Part shown: one piece after another, positions 1 to 8,074 of the stretch
How positions within the stretch are numbered: the stretch's first letter is position 1
Layout of the letters: the number at the start of each line of letters is the position of its first letter
Source: Chlamydiota bacterium
GTDB lineage: Bacteria > Chlamydiota > Chlamydiia > Chlamydiales > Rhabdochlamydiaceae
Assembly: GCA_011065225.1 (NCBI GenBank)
Contig: JAAKFC010000015.1
Coordinates: forward strand, 1-15,654
Length of the DNA stretch: 15,654 nt
Direction of reading: 5' to 3'
The notes under the pieces: generated by a model
Database searches by the model: none
What the model was told of the DNA's origin: nothing
What the model saw: the letters and a program-made list of their open reading frames with translations, nothing else
Position numbers and translations under genes: made by a program

Positions 1-3000
1 CTCGAAAAATTCAAAGAGGCGGAAGATAAAGAGTCTCAAAGGCAAGCAGAGAACTATCAACGGCAGATACTGCAAGAATATATCACTTCTTCACGGATGC
101 TCGCTGCTTCGCCGTTTTTTCGTCCCGAAGAAAAAAAAGAGATCGATTCTGCGGAATTTTCTCTGATTTACAATTTCCCGAAAAAGGGAAATGGCCCTCT
201 TGAACTTCAGGTAGCGCTGCGTCTTCCCTTTAGATCAAAGCCGCTTCATGTGCCAAACCTGCGCAAGTTCATTGATGCCTTGCGCTTCAAAGAGTCAATT
301 TTCATGGGAGGAAAAAAGTTTTGCTTTTCACTTGAATCTTTCTCTACTCGGCAGGGAGAAATTGTTCAAATGGTGATGGATCACTTGCGCTTTCCTGAAA
401 ATGTGACAAGTGAAAAAGCTTTGCGTATTGGGCATATCGATCCCAATTTCTTTGGAATGATTTTAGCTCGCATTTTTGAGTTGACAGAACAAGAAATATC
501 AAAAAGTGGCTTTGCTCATCCCAATGAAGATCGGCCCATTTTGCCGGGAGTCTATGTCGGAGGCTTTGAAAATCCTTTGCGTTTTTCTTCTGTTCCCGTC
601 AATTTTTGCTTTCATCTCGAATATATCCCGCCCCCCACATCAAAAATTCTGCTCAATCCCAAAATCACTCTCGATGATCAGGAGCTGATGCTGGAAGATG
701 TCTTTCTTTTTTACTGCGCGAAACCCGGGATGCTTTATGACGATACCTATTTGCGCTTTCCCCATCTGATCACACGCAAACATTTGCGCAATCTCAAAGA
801 GATCCGCGATATGACGATCCCTCAGCCATTGTTCGGCTCTTTTGTGGAAAATGCTCTTCCAGAACTTTCTCAATTTGCTGAGATAGCGAATCGGCAGATA
901 ATTGAAGATTTTGTCACGCTGCCTTTTGTTGGAAGTGTAGAAACAATTTGCGATATCTCTTACCTCAACGGTGAGCTCGAAGCGGCGATTCACTTCAATT
1001 ATGATGGGAATCGGATTCCCGAAGCAGCTTCACAGCTTACATTTGAGGATGTTACTTCCTTTGTCTCGAAAGAGGGGATTTTGGCTCGTAATCTCGTAGA
1101 AGAGCGAAAAATTATTGAGGATCTCTTCCAAGATTTTCTCTTCAATCCGGAAGCAGGGATCTATATTTCCAAATCTGACAAGAAGATTGTCGAGTTCATG
1201 ACTGACATCATTCCCAGAAACAAAGACAAGGTCAAATTCAATTGTCCACAAAATCTGCTCGATCAATTCATCTATGACAAAACGCAATTCAAACTCCATT
1301 TCGAACCAACGGATAAAATTGATAGTTATCAGATCCAACTGAAAGTCCAAGGTTGTCTTAAAGGGATTAAGCTCGATCAGCTGTGGGATTGTATTTCTGC
1401 GAAAAAAGCATTCATTGAATTGCCATCTCCAGGGGCATATGGCAAGAAAAAAACAGAAAAATCAAAACCTCCCAAGATTTTAGTGCTCGATCTCGAAAGA
1501 TTGACCGGTGTAGTGCAACTCTTTGACGAGCTAGGCATCACAGTTTTAGAAGATGGGAGTCTCGAGCGTCCTCTTTGGGGTCTCGCGAACGTTGACAAAG
1601 ATCACTTTAAGGGGCTTCCTGTAAAGTTTTCGATTTCAGAAAAACTTGTCGCTATCCGCAAGCAAATGCTTGGAGAGAGAAAACTCAAAAGTACTCCCAT
1701 TCCAAAAGAAATTCAGGCCGATTTGCGCTCTTATCAAAAAGATGGAGTCCACTGGCTCGAGCGGCTCCGTACGATGTTCCTGGGTGGGATACTAGCAGAT
1801 GACATGGGTCTTGGAAAAACTGTCCAGGCGATTGTGGCGCTGACCCAGCTTATGAAAAGTAAACTTGGCTGCGCTCTCATTGTTTGCCCTACTTCACTTC
1901 TCTACAATTGGAAAGAGGAATTTGCTAAATTCAATCCCACTCTCAAAGTGATGGTCTTCGATGGCATTCCTTCCAACCGGAAAAAACTGATCGCGGAAAT
2001 TGGAAAATATGATGCAGTGATTACCTCTTATACTCTTCTGCAAAAAGACATCGAGCAATACAAAACAGCGCTCTTTTCTTATGTTATTCTCGATGAGGCG
2101 CAGCACATCAAAAATCGAAGCACGCGCAATGCCCGTTCGGTCAAAATGGTTCGTGCTCATCACAAACTGATCCTCTCGGGAACACCAATCGAAAATTCGC
2201 TCGATGAGCTGTGGAGTCTCTTTGACTTTTTGATGCCTGGTTTTCTTAGTTCTTTTGACCGCTTTGTTGAAAAATATGTCCGAGTCTCAGGTAATGAACA
2301 GGTCAAAAATATCGAATACTTGCGCAAGAAAATCTCCCCCTTCATCTTGCGTCGCATGAAAGAAGATGTTCTTAAAGATCTGCCGCCCATCTCAGAAATT
2401 GTCTACCATTGCCAATTGAGTGCAGTGCAGCAAGAACTCTACCGTTCTTATGCCCAGTCAGCCCGCGACGAATTGTCCAAACTTGTTGAGCGTGATGGCT
2501 TCAATCGGGTTCAAATCCATGTTCTTGCAACGCTTACCAGGCTCAAGCAAATCTGTTGCCACCCCGCCATCTTTGCTAAGGAAAAAGCAGAACCAGGCGA
2601 TTCTGCCAAATACGATATGCTTCTCGAGCTGTTGCAAACTTTGATGGAAGGTGGGCATAAAACTGTCATTTTCAGCCAGTACACTCAAATGCTTAAGATC
2701 ATGCGCGCTGATCTTGAGCAGCAAGGGATTCGCTTCTGCTATCTCGATGGCTCGAGCAAAAACCGTCTCGAGGTGGTGAAAGAATTCAATGGAGACCCCT
2801 CCATTTATGTCTTCCTTGTCTCCCTCAAGGCAGGAGGAACTGGGCTCAATCTCGTCGGTGCCGATACCGTCATCCATTATGACATGTGGTGGAATCCCGC
2901 AGTTGAAAATCAAGCGACAGACCGTGTCCATCGGATGGGACAAACCAGATCGGTCTCTGCTTATAAACTGATCACCCTCAATTCAATCGAAGAAAAGATT

Positions 3001-3111
3001 GATGAGATGCAAAAAAGGAAAAAAGGACTCGTCAAGAAAGTGATAAGTTGCGATGATGAAGCCATTTCAAAACTCACATGGGAAGATGTCCTAGAACTTT
3101 TAAAAACGTAA
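1..3111 (+). CDS. SNF2/SWI2-family DEAD-like helicase (5' end outside window)
   Basis: A double-stranded-DNA translocase of the SNF2 superfamily, acting on DNA or nucleoprotein in the cytoplasm; its exact bacterial role is unknown. The frame is open from base 1 without a stop, and the first ATG (97) lies inside a coherent Lys/Glu-rich stretch, so the true start is upstream and the visible 1036 codons are partial. Helicase motifs seen: motif I DDMGLGKT at 1798-1821, a CPTSLLYNW block near 1890-1912, the DEAQ box at 2092-2103, LILSGTPIENSLDELWSLFDF near 2167-2230, and motif VI ATDRVHRMGQT at 2914-2946. The roughly 570 codons before motif I resemble the long, poorly conserved N-terminal part of chlamydial SNF2 proteins. 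mreB follows 75 nt downstream, after a hairpin. This order (SNF2, mreB, pckA) is, from memory, conserved in Chlamydia. The family call is certain; the substrate is not. Confidence 0.95.
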   Translation, partial: LEKFKEAEDKESQRQAENYQRQILQEYITSSRMLAASPFFRPEEKKEIDSAEFSLIYNFPKKGNGPLELQVALRLPFRSKPLHVPNLRKFIDALRFKESIFMGGKKFCFSLESFSTRQGEIVQMVMDHLRFPENVTSEKALRIGHIDPNFFGMILARIFELTEQEISKSGFAHPNEDRPILPGVYVGGFENPLRFSSVPVNFCFHLEYIPPPTSKILLNPKITLDDQELMLEDVFLFYCAKPGMLYDDTYLRFPHLITRKHLRNLKEIRDMTIPQPLFGSFVENALPELSQFAEIANRQIIEDFVTLPFVGSVETICDISYLNGELEAAIHFNYDGNRIPEAASQLTFEDVTSFVSKEGILARNLVEERKIIEDLFQDFLFNPEAGIYISKSDKKIVEFMTDIIPRNKDKVKFNCPQNLLDQFIYDKTQFKLHFEPTDKIDSYQIQLKVQGCLKGIKLDQLWDCISAKKAFIELPSPGAYGKKKTEKSKPPKILVLDLERLTGVVQLFDELGITVLEDGSLERPLWGLANVDKDHFKGLPVKFSISEKLVAIRKQMLGERKLKSTPIPKEIQADLRSYQKDGVHWLERLRTMFLGGILADDMGLGKTVQAIVALTQLMKSKLGCALIVCPTSLLYNWKEEFAKFNPTLKVMVFDGIPSNRKKLIAEIGKYDAVITSYTLLQKDIEQYKTALFSYVILDEAQHIKNRSTRNARSVKMVRAHHKLILSGTPIENSLDELWSLFDFLMPGFLSSFDRFVEKYVRVSGNEQVKNIEYLRKKISPFILRRMKEDVLKDLPPISEIVYHCQLSAVQQELYRSYAQSARDELSKLVERDGFNRVQIHVLATLTRLKQICCHPAIFAKEKAEPGDSAKYDMLLELLQTLMEGGHKTVIFSQYTQMLKIMRADLEQQGIRFCYLDGSSKNRLEVVKEFNGDPSIYVFLVSLKAGGTGLNLVGADTVIHYDMWWNPAVENQATDRVHRMGQTRSVSAYKLITLNSIEEKIDEMQKRKKGLVKKVISCDDEAISKLTWEDVLELLKT

Positions 3112-3114
3112 AGA

Positions 3115-3171
3115 AGACACTGAATAACTGCTTTTCGGCCAAAGAGCTGGTGAATGAGTTATTCAGTGTTT
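3115..3171 (+). terminator. Strong hairpin between the SNF2 gene and mreB
   Basis: Bases 3117-3128 (acactgaataac) and 3158-3169 (gttattcagtgt) are perfect inverted repeats. The stem can extend to about 15 bp (3115-3129 with 3157-3171, one G-U pair), with a 27-nt loop. It begins four bases after the SNF2 stop codon. Only a short T run follows (3169-3171), so it is not a classical intrinsic terminator. It could be a weak terminator, an RNA-processing or stability element, or part of the mreB leader. Its loop contains an in-frame ATG (3154) that would add 11 residues to MreB. Confidence 0.6.
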
Positions 3172-3174
3172 CCT

Positions 3175-3180
3175 AAAGGA
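3175..3180 (+). promoter_or_regulatory. Ribosome binding site that fixes the mreB start
   Basis: AAAGGA lies six bases before the ATG at 3187. The alternative in-frame ATG at 3154 has only a weak GAGCTGGTGA ahead of it and sits in the loop of the 3115-3171 hairpin, so 3187 is preferred. Confidence 0.75.
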
Positions 3181-3186
3181 CCATTC

Positions 3187-4287
3187 ATGAATACAATTCT
3201 GGAAAAAACCAAACCCCTTTCCCTTCTTTCCAAACTCCGTTCAAGACTTGCCAATAAGAGAGGGGTATTTTCTGGCTTTTTCTCCAATGATATTGGCATT
3301 GATCTTGGGACCGCCAATACACTCGTCTTTGTGCGGGGCAAAGGCATCATTCTCGCTGAGCCTTCTGTCGTGTCTGTGGATTCCCAAAGCGGCGAAGTGC
3401 TTGCTGTTGGCCATAAAGCCAAATCGATGCTTGGAAAAACTCCCCAAAAAATTCATGCCGTTCGTCCCATGAAAGATGGTGTTATCGCCGATTTTGAAAT
3501 CGCCGAAGGGATGCTCAAAGCCCTCATCAAGAGAGCCACTCCAGCTCGTAGTCTTTTCCGCCCCAAAATTCTTATCGCTGTTCCATCTGGCATCACAGGT
3601 GTAGAGAAACGTGCCGTTGAAGATTCAGCTTTGCGTGCAGGCGCACAAGAGGTCATTTTGATCGAAGAGCCTATGGCTGCTGCAATTGGCGTCGATCTTC
3701 CCGTCCATGAGCCCTATGCAAGCATGATCATCGACGTTGGTGGTGGAACCACTGAAATTGCTATTATCTCTCTTGGTGGGATCGTTGTGTCCCGTTCCAT
3801 TCGCATTGCTGGTGATGAGTTTGATGATTGTATAATGAATTACATGCGCCGCACGTACAATCTCATGATCGGTCCTCGCACGGCAGAAGAGATCAAAATG
3901 ACGATCGGCTCTGCCTATCCTCTTGGAGAGAACGAGCTCGAAATGGAAGTACGAGGCCGCGACCAAGTCGCAGGCCTTCCCGTCACCAAGCGAATCAATT
4001 CTGTTGAGATTCGTGAATGCCTAACAGAGCCAATCCAACAGATCATTGAAAGCGTGAAGCTCACCCTTGAAAAGTGTCCTCCCGAGCTTGCAGCTGACCT
4101 CGTCGATCGTGGTATGATTCTCGTTGGTGGTGGCGCCCTCATCAAAGGTCTGGATAAATCGCTCATCAAAGAGACAGGCCTTCCTGTCACTATAGCGCAG
4201 AATCCACTCCTTGCTGTCTGCATGGGCACTGGAAAAGCGCTCGAGTACATCGACAAATTCAAAAAGCGCCGCCACGCTACTATTTAG
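3187..4287 (+). CDS. mreB: Rod-shape-determining protein MreB (actin homologue)
   Basis: MreB is a bacterial actin that forms membrane-associated filaments and directs cell-wall synthesis. In Chlamydiae, which lack FtsZ, it is known to take part in septal or polar peptidoglycan synthesis and division. Starting at 3187 gives 366 residues, matching my recollection of chlamydial MreB. Seen: phosphate-1 loop NDIGIDLGTANTLVFVRGKG (about residues 34-53), IAVPSGITGVEKRAV (about 130-144), phosphate-2 loop IDVGGGTTEIAIISLGG (about 182-198), and the C-terminal ILVGGGALIKGLD. The roughly 33 residues before the actin fold are basic and partly hydrophobic (SLLSKLRSRLANKRGVFSGF), probably an extension carrying the amphipathic membrane-binding part. 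The gene is preceded by a good SD and followed 30 nt later by pckA on the same strand. Confidence 0.97.
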   Translation: MNTILEKTKPLSLLSKLRSRLANKRGVFSGFFSNDIGIDLGTANTLVFVRGKGIILAEPSVVSVDSQSGEVLAVGHKAKSMLGKTPQKIHAVRPMKDGVIADFEIAEGMLKALIKRATPARSLFRPKILIAVPSGITGVEKRAVEDSALRAGAQEVILIEEPMAAAIGVDLPVHEPYASMIIDVGGGTTEIAIISLGGIVVSRSIRIAGDEFDDCIMNYMRRTYNLMIGPRTAEEIKMTIGSAYPLGENELEMEVRGRDQVAGLPVTKRINSVEIRECLTEPIQQIIESVKLTLEKCPPELAADLVDRGMILVGGGALIKGLDKSLIKETGLPVTIAQNPLLAVCMGTGKALEYIDKFKKRRHATI

Positions 4288-4317
4288 CTTTCATAGGCTG
4301 CAAAGAAAAGGGAGGCT

Positions 4318-6087
4318 ATGCTTCAGGATTGGATTGATAAGATGCAAGCGCTATGCAAGCCGAAAAGCGTGCATATGTGTGATGGCTCACATGAAGAATA
4401 CATTCAGCTCTGCCAAGAACTCGTTTCTAAAAAAGTTTTTGTCCCCTTAAATCCAGAAAAACGCCCCGGTAGTTATTGGTGCCGCTCGCACCCAGATGAT
4501 GTGGCTCGGGTGGAGGAATCAACCTTCATTTGCAGCAAGAAAAAAGAAGATGCGGGTCCCACGAATAATTGGAAAGATCCAGCAGAAATGCATGCCATTA
4601 TAGATGGGTTATTTGATGGATGCATGGAAGGGAGGACGATGTATGTCATTCCCTTTAGCATGGGACCCCTTGGCTCTGACATTGCTCATATTGGGGTGCA
4701 AATCTCAGATTCGCCCTACGTTGTAGTCAACATGCGAATCATGACGCGTATGGGCAAAGCAGTTCTCGATATTTTGGGAGATGGATTTTTTGTTCCCTGC
4801 ATGCATTCGGTGGGTGTGCCGCTTAAAGAGGGGCAAGAGGACAGCTTTTGGCCTTGCAATCCCAAAAATCGCTACATCGTACATTTTCCTGAAGAAAGGC
4901 AGATTTGGTCTTATGGCAGTGGCTATGGCGGCAACGCTCTTTTGGGGAAAAAATGCTTTGCATTGCGTATTGCTTCTGTCATGGCGCGTGATGAGATGTG
5001 GATGGCAGAGCATATGCTCATTATGGCCGTCACAAACCCAGAAGGGGAGCGCAAGTATCTGACGGCTGCATTTCCAAGTGCATGTGGCAAAACAAATTTG
5101 GCAATGCTGAATTCTACTTTGCCGGGATGGAAGGTGGAGTGTGTTGGTGATGATATTGCTTGGATGAAATTAAAGGACGATGGTCGGCTTTATGCAATCA
5201 ATCCCGAGGCTGGTTTTTTTGGCGTAGCGCCAGGTACCTCCTATGATTCCAACCCAAGTGCCATGAAGACGATTGAGAAAAATTCTATCTTCACGAATGT
5301 GGCTCTCACCCCCGATGGCGATGTCTGGTGGGAGGGGATGACGAAAGAAGCGCCCCCAAAATTGACCGATTGGCAAGGAAAGCCCTGGACCCCAGCTTCC
5401 AAGACCCCAGCTTCGCATCCCAATGCACGCTTTACTGCGCCTGCAGCGCAATGTCCTGTCATCGATCCTGCATGGGAAGATCCTGCCGGGGTACCCATCT
5501 CCGGAATGATCTTTGGTGGACGTCGTTCCACAACTGTGCCGCTTGTTTTTGAAGCTTTTAACTGGCAACATGGCACTTTCATTGGTGCAGGAGTCTCGTC
5601 TGAGATGACAGCAGCGGCTAAGGGAGTCGTTGGCAAACTCCGACATGATCCCTTCGCGATGCTCCCGTTTTGCGGTTACAACATGGGTGATTATTTTGGT
5701 CATTGGCTTGAGATGGGCCACAGAACCGAGCCGCATCTTCTTCCCCACATTTTTCACGTCAACTGGTTCCGCAAATCCAATGAAGGAAAATTCCTCTGGC
5801 CGGGGTTTGGGGAAAACATTCGCGTTCTCAAGTGGATGTGTGAGCGTATTGATGGCAGAGGACAGGCGGAAGAAACACCTATTGGTTTTATTCCGACTAA
5901 AGATGCCCTTGATCTTTCTGGTATAGAGATTGCAGAAGATGCTCTTGAAGAACTTTTTCGCATTGATCGTGAAACCTATTTGCGTGAGCTTGAAGAACTC
6001 GAAAGCTATTTTTTCATCTTTGGAAATAAGCTCCCCAAAGGGATTCGAGATGAGCTTAATGCAATGAAAAATCGACTTCTCGCATGA
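4318..6087 (+). CDS. pckA: Phosphoenolpyruvate carboxykinase (GTP)
   Basis: Cytoplasmic enzyme that interconverts oxaloacetate + GTP and phosphoenolpyruvate + CO2 + GDP. It links the TCA cycle with gluconeogenesis and PEP supply, useful for a parasite that takes up host C4 compounds or amino acids. The 589 residues match the usual GTP-class length. Seen: the PEPCK P-loop FPSACGKTN (residues 252-260), the metal-binding/kinase-2 block CVGDDIAWM (275-283), FGGRRSTTVPLVFEAFNWQHG around residue 400, and the C-terminal NWFRKSNEGKFLWPGFGEN block of nucleotide binding. AAGGGAGG lies just before ATG 4318, with only about two bases of spacing. The mreB-to-pckA gap is 30 nt, and the stop codon overlaps the next start as ATGA, so these genes are probably co-transcribed. 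Confidence 0.97.
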   Translation: MLQDWIDKMQALCKPKSVHMCDGSHEEYIQLCQELVSKKVFVPLNPEKRPGSYWCRSHPDDVARVEESTFICSKKKEDAGPTNNWKDPAEMHAIIDGLFDGCMEGRTMYVIPFSMGPLGSDIAHIGVQISDSPYVVVNMRIMTRMGKAVLDILGDGFFVPCMHSVGVPLKEGQEDSFWPCNPKNRYIVHFPEERQIWSYGSGYGGNALLGKKCFALRIASVMARDEMWMAEHMLIMAVTNPEGERKYLTAAFPSACGKTNLAMLNSTLPGWKVECVGDDIAWMKLKDDGRLYAINPEAGFFGVAPGTSYDSNPSAMKTIEKNSIFTNVALTPDGDVWWEGMTKEAPPKLTDWQGKPWTPASKTPASHPNARFTAPAAQCPVIDPAWEDPAGVPISGMIFGGRRSTTVPLVFEAFNWQHGTFIGAGVSSEMTAAAKGVVGKLRHDPFAMLPFCGYNMGDYFGHWLEMGHRTEPHLLPHIFHVNWFRKSNEGKFLWPGFGENIRVLKWMCERIDGRGQAEETPIGFIPTKDALDLSGIEIAEDALEELFRIDRETYLRELEELESYFFIFGNKLPKGIRDELNAMKNRLLA

Positions 6088-6767
6088 TTCGTACATGGTT
6101 GTTACTTTCAGCCCTTCTTCCAACACTCGACTCAGAGTTTGAAGAATGGGAAGAATTTCAAACAATTGAAGAAACCTATGAGGAATTCATAGGGGAATCT
6201 CTCATTGGTTCCAAAGAATGGGCAGAATATCTTCAAGAACTAGATCCTCACATTGACCCAGAGCCCATTGATCCCAATTGGAACATCTTATTTGAGCGGT
6301 ATATCAAAAAGAAAAGCGTAGTCATTGATTATGGGGCCAAAAGTGGGGGCCAAACTCTTGCTTTTGCCCATCTTGTCGGTGGCGATGGAAAAGTTTTAGC
6401 TTTTGAGCCCAAGCCCGAACTATTTCGTGGACTCTTTTGGAATCTCGTTCGAAATAACGTCCAAAATGCTCGGATCGTTTGTCCCGAAGCAGAAGAACAA
6501 ATAGATTTGTTGGAATTAGAAAATGTTTCGCTCATTCGTATCGATGCAAATGGCAGAGAAAATCTCATTCTCAAAGGAGCAGAAAAAACAATTCAAAGGT
6601 GCAAACCCGTTCTCATGCTCAATATGCTGGGTGGTATTGCAATCGAGCGGAGCGACCGCTTTATCAAACAGGAAATGGATCGTCGCGTAAGCGAGATCCG
6701 AAAAATGGGCTACAACTTGCAGCGCATTGGGGACTCTTGGTATTTGGGTTTGTCTCATACTCCGTAA
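6084..6767 (+). CDS. FkbM-like SAM-dependent methyltransferase with signal-like N-terminus
   Basis: Probable class I SAM methyltransferase, FkbM type. FkbM enzymes usually O-methylate sugars or polyketides; the substrate here is unknown. Of 227 residues, the catalytic domain spans about 72-227. Motif I is VVIDYGAKSGGQTLAFAHLV (79-98, with the family's usual D-x-GA-x-xG pattern), then FEPKPELFRGLFWNLVRNN (108-126). The block SLIRIDANGRENLILKGAEK (149-168) corresponds to the FkbM 'IKIDVEGHELEVLKGA' signature, with DANGRE replacing DVEGHE. The first 15 residues (MIRTWLLLSALLPTL) are hydrophobic and signal-like, followed by a very acidic stretch (17-36) rich in Glu. An exported N-terminus is odd for a SAM enzyme, so the segment may instead be a membrane anchor or simply a buried helix. 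The start overlaps the pckA stop (ATGA), implying translational coupling. Confidence 0.8.
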   Translation: MIRTWLLLSALLPTLDSEFEEWEEFQTIEETYEEFIGESLIGSKEWAEYLQELDPHIDPEPIDPNWNILFERYIKKKSVVIDYGAKSGGQTLAFAHLVGGDGKVLAFEPKPELFRGLFWNLVRNNVQNARIVCPEAEEQIDLLELENVSLIRIDANGRENLILKGAEKTIQRCKPVLMLNMLGGIAIERSDRFIKQEMDRRVSEIRKMGYNLQRIGDSWYLGLSHTP

Positions 6768-6872
6768 TTGCTATACCGCGACAGATTTAGGTGAGATCGA
6801 ATGTTATACCATTTATATTCAGGCCATTTTTAATAGATTTAAAGCTTTCAGAAAATTGTTTTTTGCACCATG

Positions 6873-6909
6873 AGTCATATCGCCATCGCTTTGCGAGGGC
6901 GATATGACT
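6873..6909. repeat. 37-bp near-perfect hairpin containing the LRR gene's stop codon
   Basis: agtcatatcgcc (6873-6884) and ggcgatatgact (6898-6909) form a perfect 12-bp stem. Inside, after one A/G mismatch, tcgc (6886-6889) pairs with gcga (6893-6896) around a TTT triloop, giving 16 of 17 possible pairs. The TAG stop of the minus-strand LRR gene (6908-6910) lies in the outer arm. It sits between two converging genes (6767 plus strand, 6908 minus strand). No T run follows on either strand, so it may be a bidirectional transcription block, an mRNA 3'-end stabiliser, or a small mobile palindrome. Confidence 0.85.
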
Positions 6910-8074
6910 AGAGGACAGTAATATTTAGAGCTGCGCTGAGTTGAGCTTTTTTTTCATTACTCACAAAGTTGTTAGATAAATCAATTTTTTTAAGCGCACA
7001 TTTGTTGCTTAAATCATTCATTAAATCGCCTGCATCAGAATCCGATAAGAAATTGCCTGACAAATCAATCTCCTTTATATTTTTATTAATTTTAAGCATG
7101 TCAATAATAATTTTTACTTCTTTACTTCTCAAACCTGTATTATTTAAATTGAGGTTATTAATTGTCTCGTTATTTTTTAATCCATTCATTATATAGGTTA
7201 AGGCATTATTACTTGTCATATATGTACCGGAAAGATTCAGAATATGAATTCTTGGGTTTAAGCTTTCAACAAGCGCTTGTTGAAATAACGGTAAAAAATT
7301 TTTATCAAAAGTATGATTATATGGGTAAGAAAGTTCCCCTTTTGTTCTTAAAAATTTATGCAGTTCTAGTACACACTTTTCATTCCCTGGAGCACACTGT
7401 TCTAATAAATTCCATTCTAAAAAAACAGGGGAAGCAACACCAGCTTGATCTTCCAATTCTTTTTTGTGGGAGTTCCGTAATTCATCAAGGATTGTTTCAT
7501 GTTGTTCTGATAGTTTCTTTTTTGCCTTATCATATTCAGTGCTTAGCTGATTTTTTTCTTTTTTAAAGGATTCAATTGATTTAATAATTCTATTTTCATG
7601 AGATGTATTTAATTCATAGATTTCCTTTTTAAGGATTTTTTTAATTTTTTCCGAAATATCCTGGGATCTAATTAGGGTATCTGTGCTCATTGGAGGTCGA
7701 ATATCTCTAAGCCATTTCGGCCATTGATCACTGGGGGGTTGATTATAAATATAATAAAAAAGTGCCAAAGTGTTGGTGACAATAGAAGAGCCAAATAGAA
7801 ACCGACCCATTCCTTCCGAAAACACCCACCTTTTTTGGTCTGGATTTGAACTAGAAGGGGTTGCTGTTTGGGTTTTTGAAACTTGAGTATTTTGCCAGCG
7901 AATGGGGGGAGTGTTCATTCTAAGGGGAAGTTTAGCTTGAAAAAGGGGCGTAGTTTTTTTTGCCGAAGCAAAGGAGAAGTTTTTTGAGGAAAGAAGGGCA
8001 TATCTCGATGAGGGAAAAATATTAGCTATTGGCAAATATGATGTTGGCAAAGAATTTAGACGTCTTAATAACAT
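6908..8074 (-). CDS. Coiled-coil/LRR protein with mitochondrial-presequence-like leader and one membrane segment
   Basis: Not a recognised named gene; a 388-residue modular protein, probably a host-directed effector (inference). Residues 1-78 contain ten Arg/Lys and no Asp/Glu, and start MLLRRLNSLPTSYLPIANIF, which resembles a mitochondrial targeting presequence. Residues about 91-110 (RFLFGSSIVTNTLALFYYIY) are a likely single membrane segment. Residues about 135-212 are highly charged and helical, a probable coiled coil. Residues 276-388 are four regular leucine-rich repeats of 29, 28, 28 and 28 residues, of the ribonuclease-inhibitor type (IHILNLSG, INNLNLNN, IKEIDLSG, LKKIDLSN starts). The last repeat ends exactly at the C-terminus. 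The ATG at 8074 has AAGGTAGG three bases ahead and overlaps the patatin gene's end by 10 nt. Base composition is visibly A+T-richer than the flanking core genes, suggesting later acquisition. A type III secretion signal could have similar N-terminal composition. Confidence 0.85.
   Translation of the reverse strand: MLLRRLNSLPTSYLPIANIFPSSRYALLSSKNFSFASAKKTTPLFQAKLPLRMNTPPIRWQNTQVSKTQTATPSSSNPDQKRWVFSEGMGRFLFGSSIVTNTLALFYYIYNQPPSDQWPKWLRDIRPPMSTDTLIRSQDISEKIKKILKKEIYELNTSHENRIIKSIESFKKEKNQLSTEYDKAKKKLSEQHETILDELRNSHKKELEDQAGVASPVFLEWNLLEQCAPGNEKCVLELHKFLRTKGELSYPYNHTFDKNFLPLFQQALVESLNPRIHILNLSGTYMTSNNALTYIMNGLKNNETINNLNLNNTGLRSKEVKIIIDMLKINKNIKEIDLSGNFLSDSDAGDLMNDLSNKCALKKIDLSNNFVSNEKKAQLSAALNITVL

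Noticed and set aside
5388..5414. Direct repeat gaccccagcttc twice with a 15-bp period in pckA
   Set aside because: It keeps the frame and falls in a variable loop of PEPCK (TPASKTPAS); probably ordinary slippage or chance without functional meaning.
5170..6165. 331-codon minus-strand ORF opposite pckA
   Set aside because: pckA is unambiguous in this stretch, with conserved motifs; the reverse frame is open by codon bias only and its translation has no domain-like pattern.
7162..7566. 134-codon plus-strand ORF inside the LRR gene
   Set aside because: It lies wholly antisense to a protein with regular LRRs and a coiled coil, shows no recognisable family, and has no convincing SD; it is a shadow frame.
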